Shown in pieces: positions 6,768 to 9,019 of a stretch of 9,019 bases of DNA. A program made the translations under genes and the position numbers. The notes below the pieces were generated by a model. It saw only the letters and a list, made by a program, of their open reading frames with translations. It was not told the origin of the DNA and did no database searches. Each line of letters begins with the position of its first letter. Within the stretch, counting starts at the first letter, position 1. The DNA comes from RGIG8700 sp964568815 (lineage in GTDB: Bacteria > Bacillota > Clostridia > RGIG6154): positions 1 to 9,019 of the forward strand of contig CAZMRY010000062.1 of the NCBI GenBank assembly GCA_964568815.1, written 5' to 3'.

Positions 6768-7030
6768 TATGCAAGCAGTCCTTTTTCTTCAAGCACAGCC
6801 AGGAACTCATCAATATCTGCAGAAAGAACTTCTTTCTCTGCATCGTATTCCTTAAGCATATTTTCAAGGAGTATTTCTTTTGTGGTTTCCTCTTTTAAAA
6901 GTTCCCAAAGATATGCTCCTGTTTCATTTAAAGTTATAATCGCCTTAAAATCAACAAGTGCCTGTTCTGCAGGAATAACTATTACGTCTCCTGCAACTTT
7001 TTTTGTTATAAAGCCTTCTTTGATTTTCAT
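6767..7030 (-). CDS. PqqD-like peptide-binding chaperone
   Basis: Protein of 87 residues, the normal length for the PqqD family. The typical core LNETGAYLWELL is at 34-45, followed by a helical stretch ending in DIDEFLAVLEEKGLL. PqqD-like domains bind the leader of a precursor peptide and present it to modifying enzymes (RRE function). The ATG lies 10 bases after the stop of the ATPase-like gene, with GAGAGGTT as ribosome binding site. It overlaps the peptidase gene by one base. Its probable client is the YxxP-bearing peptide encoded at 3497-3679. No radical SAM partner is in the window. Confidence 0.9.
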   Translation of the reverse strand: MKIKEGFITKKVAGDVIVIPAEQALVDFKAIITLNETGAYLWELLKEETTKEILLENMLKEYDAEKEVLSADIDEFLAVLEEKGLLA

Positions 7031-7040
7031 TTTGAACCTC

Positions 7041-8867
7041 TCAGATTTTATTAATCAAATTAATGCAGTTAATTTTCTGCAGTTTTTTCATGCCTATCAT
7101 AATGAATATCATAAGCCACACAGAATGAGTGATATTATATGCCATAGCCATAACTATAATCTGCATAAGAATGCCGATTACAAAATTATATGTCATAACT
7201 ACTTTACAATCCTTCATGATGTTAACATAATTAACGGGCGCAGAAAGATTATCCGAAAGAACATAGCCATCACAAATGTTATCAAAAGCTCCGTATTTGA
7301 ACACATTGAAGCCTTCAACTTCTTCTGTTTTTCTTGAAACGAAAAGAACCGAACCGTCTGCAAGAGTTCTTTTGATTTCATTTATCTGTGCTGTGTTTTC
7401 AAGGTTGTATATTTTTTCTATGCCGCCTTTTACAGCAATATCGTTTATGTATTCATTAATCTCTTTTGTTACCATTGCAATATTTTTTATTCCTGCAAAT
7501 CTTAAGCTGTCAACACATTGTCTTATGTCTTTTTTAACTTCAAAATCAAATTCAATATATCCGATAAAGTTACCGTTTACAGCAACACAGAGAATGTTGT
7601 TTGTGTCCTGAATGGAATTTAGGATTTCTCTGTTTCTTAAAGCATCAGCAGTACCGCTTAATATTTCAATGTCGTTTTTAACTTTAACAACAACACCGCC
7701 GTCAGGATATGATTTCCAGTCTACAATATCATTATAGTTTATATTGATTTTACCGTATTCTGCAATAGCTTTGAAATATCCGCTTTCTTCTCTGCATCTG
7801 CCATATGCCGCAAGCTTTAAAAGAAGATCATTGCTGATACCTGCCGATGGACAAACCTGATGAACTACAGTTTCACTGCTTGTTAAAACACCTGCAGGCT
7901 CAAAGAATACACCTTTTGTATTTATTGTTTTTTCTACAGTCTGCTTTTTGTTTATAACAATACCCTTTGCGAGACATCTGTATATTGCACTTTTATATGC
8001 ATCAGACACTACGATTTTGATAGGGTCAAGACTTGAAACAAGTATCACTGCAGGGAGACCGTATTTTAAACAGCTGAAATCCTTTGTTTTAATATATTCA
8101 ATGACTGCAAATGCAACACCTGCCACAAGAAGTACCAGAGAAAGAACATTGAACACCTTATTTTTTATTCTTTCACCCTGTGTATTTGTTTTGCAGACAC
8201 TTTGTATAATATCAAGAGATTTTTTCATAAGACTGTTTTCACAGTCCTGCGTAACTTCTATTATAACATTGCCTGTAAGAAGAGTATAGCCTGCATAAAT
8301 CTTATCTTTTTTAGACACAGATGTGATTTTGCTTTCTCCTGTTATATTTGCAGTATTTACAGTTCCTGTTCCTGCTTTAACAATACCGTCAACAGGAACA
8401 ATCTCACCCGAATAAAGCTCGAGCATATCCCCCTGGCGAATTTCTGTTATTTCAACTGTTTCTGCCTCGCCTGAGTGTATTACATGATATTTTCTGTCTT
8501 TGATTTTTTCTGAGACAATTAGTGTTTTGGGAACAAAAAATTTTGATGCATCAAAAATAAGCTTTACTACAATATATATCTGAAGTCCTAAAAGTCCCTG
8601 ATAAAATGCACCCATGCAGAACAACAGAAGTGTAGCTAAAACAGCTGCATGGTCTAAATTGAAATAGTCCTTATTTTTAATTTTCTTTACTGAGGTTGTA
8701 GCAATAACGCCTGCCGCTGCAACATATGCAAGAGCCGCAACAACTATTGCCCCGGTTTTACCAAATACCAGAGATATAAGTTCAAGTGCCACACTGAGAG
8801 AAAATAAAAAACTTCTGAAAATCTGATAATTTATTTTAAGTCCGGCTTTTTTCTTTTTTAACTTCAT
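7041..8867 (-). CDS. P-type-ATPase-like membrane protein lacking catalytic motifs
   Basis: Protein of 608 residues with the layout of a P1B-type (metal) ATPase without a metal-binding N-terminal domain: membrane segments near 18-58 and 73-107, actuator domain, a pair near 238-290, cytoplasmic P/N region, and terminal segments near 557-595. The actuator motif TGES is intact (176-179). The phosphorylation loop DKTGTLT reads EPAGVLT (E323), the CPC membrane motif is replaced by SSLDP (278-282), TGD reads TKE (467-469), and the GDGIND region reads SRKTEE (511-516). It therefore should not form the aspartyl-phosphate and is probably a pseudoenzyme. A TTG at 8876 gives three more residues, but the AGGTGA ribosome binding site touches it, so the ATG at 8867 was chosen. 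First gene of the operon; role unknown. Confidence 0.85.
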   Translation of the reverse strand: MKLKKKKAGLKINYQIFRSFLFSLSVALELISLVFGKTGAIVVAALAYVAAAGVIATTSVKKIKNKDYFNLDHAAVLATLLLFCMGAFYQGLLGLQIYIVVKLIFDASKFFVPKTLIVSEKIKDRKYHVIHSGEAETVEITEIRQGDMLELYSGEIVPVDGIVKAGTGTVNTANITGESKITSVSKKDKIYAGYTLLTGNVIIEVTQDCENSLMKKSLDIIQSVCKTNTQGERIKNKVFNVLSLVLLVAGVAFAVIEYIKTKDFSCLKYGLPAVILVSSLDPIKIVVSDAYKSAIYRCLAKGIVINKKQTVEKTINTKGVFFEPAGVLTSSETVVHQVCPSAGISNDLLLKLAAYGRCREESGYFKAIAEYGKININYNDIVDWKSYPDGGVVVKVKNDIEILSGTADALRNREILNSIQDTNNILCVAVNGNFIGYIEFDFEVKKDIRQCVDSLRFAGIKNIAMVTKEINEYINDIAVKGGIEKIYNLENTAQINEIKRTLADGSVLFVSRKTEEVEGFNVFKYGAFDNICDGYVLSDNLSAPVNYVNIMKDCKVVMTYNFVIGILMQIIVMAMAYNITHSVWLMIFIMIGMKKLQKINCINLINKI

Positions 8868-8889
8868 AGCCCACAATCACCTTTACACA

Positions 8890-8895
8890 ATTATA
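8890..8895 (-). promoter_or_regulatory. Second TATAAT hexamer, possible alternative -10
   Basis: A second perfect TATAAT lies 8 bases downstream of the main -10 on the minus strand. No good -35 hexamer is found 16-18 bases before it, so it is less likely to be used. It may simply reflect AT-rich promoter DNA. Confidence 0.25.
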
Positions 8896-8902
8896 CATTT
8901 TC

Positions 8903-8931
8903 ATTATACAACAAAGATATACAATTTGCAA
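8903..8931 (-). promoter_or_regulatory. Operon promoter, sigma-A type
   Basis: On the minus strand TTGCAA (8926-8931) and TATAAT (8903-8908) are separated by exactly 17 bases. The promoter lies directly after the terminator of the preceding transcript and about 36 bases before the ATG at 8867. Transcription would start near 8896, giving a short leader with no room for a riboswitch. Confidence 0.7.
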
Positions 8932-8935
8932 GCAT

Positions 8936-8965
8936 AAAAAGGTGCAAATCAGAAGATTTGCACCT
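8936..8965 (-). terminator. Rho-independent terminator of upstream transcript
   Basis: Read on the minus strand, AGGTGCAAATC and its perfect complement form an 11-bp stem around a four-base loop and are followed by TTTTT. It would end a minus-strand transcript arriving from beyond the right edge. This separates that transcript from the nine-gene operon. The plus-strand side has no T run, so it is directional. Confidence 0.8.
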
Positions 8966-9019
8966 CAGACCGTCGAAAAAGTCGTTCTACCGCAAGCAAA
9001 ACATTAAAAATGTAGGGTT
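8966..9019. other. Intergenic edge, no gene seen
   Basis: The stretch holds no convincing reading frame. It contains GTCG-AAAAA-GTCG (direct repeat of GTCG) and a weak ACATT/AATGT hairpin (9001-9013). It is probably the 3' untranslated end of the gene to the right, or the edge of a dispersed intergenic repeat. Confidence 0.5.

Noticed and set aside
2636..7030. Complete lasso peptide biosynthesis cluster
   Set aside because: No asparagine-synthetase-like cyclase and no B2 transglutaminase-like protease are encoded in the window.
6882..7337. Long plus-strand frames opposite the minus-strand genes (also 2885-3220, 7276-7611, 7948-8289)
   Set aside because: They are antisense to well-supported genes, with no ribosome binding sites or recognisable protein features.
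7041..8876. Working metal-transporting P-type ATPase
   Set aside because: The phosphorylated Asp, CPC motif, TGD and GDGIND motifs are all missing, so an active pump is not supported.

Overview
The window looks like a low-GC Gram-positive anaerobe of the Clostridia, probably a gut or host-associated relative of the Oscillospirales. The evidence is AT-rich DNA, strong GGAGG ribosome binding sites, SLH-domain surface protein architecture, TTG start codons and Gram-positive style signal peptides. The genus cannot be named from the sequence alone.

Layout: nine genes, all on the minus strand, almost certainly form one operon read from right to left. Upstream of it (right end, 8936-8965) is a strong Rho-independent terminator of a preceding minus-strand transcript. 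It is followed by a good promoter (TTGCAA-N17-TATAAT, 8903-8931). The genes in order of transcription are: (1) a P-type-ATPase-like membrane protein whose catalytic motifs are almost all lost; (2) a PqqD-like peptide chaperone; (3) an S24/S26 signal-peptidase-like protein; (4) an ABC exporter with fused membrane and ATPase domains; (5) a 312-residue secreted protein of unknown function; (6) a 60-residue peptide that looks like a modification substrate; (7) an HPr-kinase-like protein; (8) a secreted SLH-domain protein; (9) a Wzz/YveK-type polysaccharide chain-length protein. Genes are separated by 0-40 bases or overlap by 1-4 bases.

How the genes may work together (inference): PqqD-like protein, HPr-kinase-like protein, S26-like peptidase, ABC exporter and a short peptide with a YxxP leader form a peptide modification and export cassette. 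It resembles the accessory part of lasso-peptide clusters (for example the paeninodin type), but no lasso cyclase, B2 protease or radical SAM enzyme is present. The Ser/Thr-rich tail of the peptide next to a kinase suggests a phosphorylated product. The SLH and Wzz genes at the distal end tie the operon to the cell surface or surface polysaccharide.

The left end (1-318) has no gene. It is a highly structured repeat: a 54-bp exact direct repeat (1-54 and 265-318) brackets a mosaic of short hairpins separated by GCGATAT heptamers, forward in the left half and inverted in the right half. The inner copy of the direct repeat supplies the stop codon of the last gene and perhaps its terminator.
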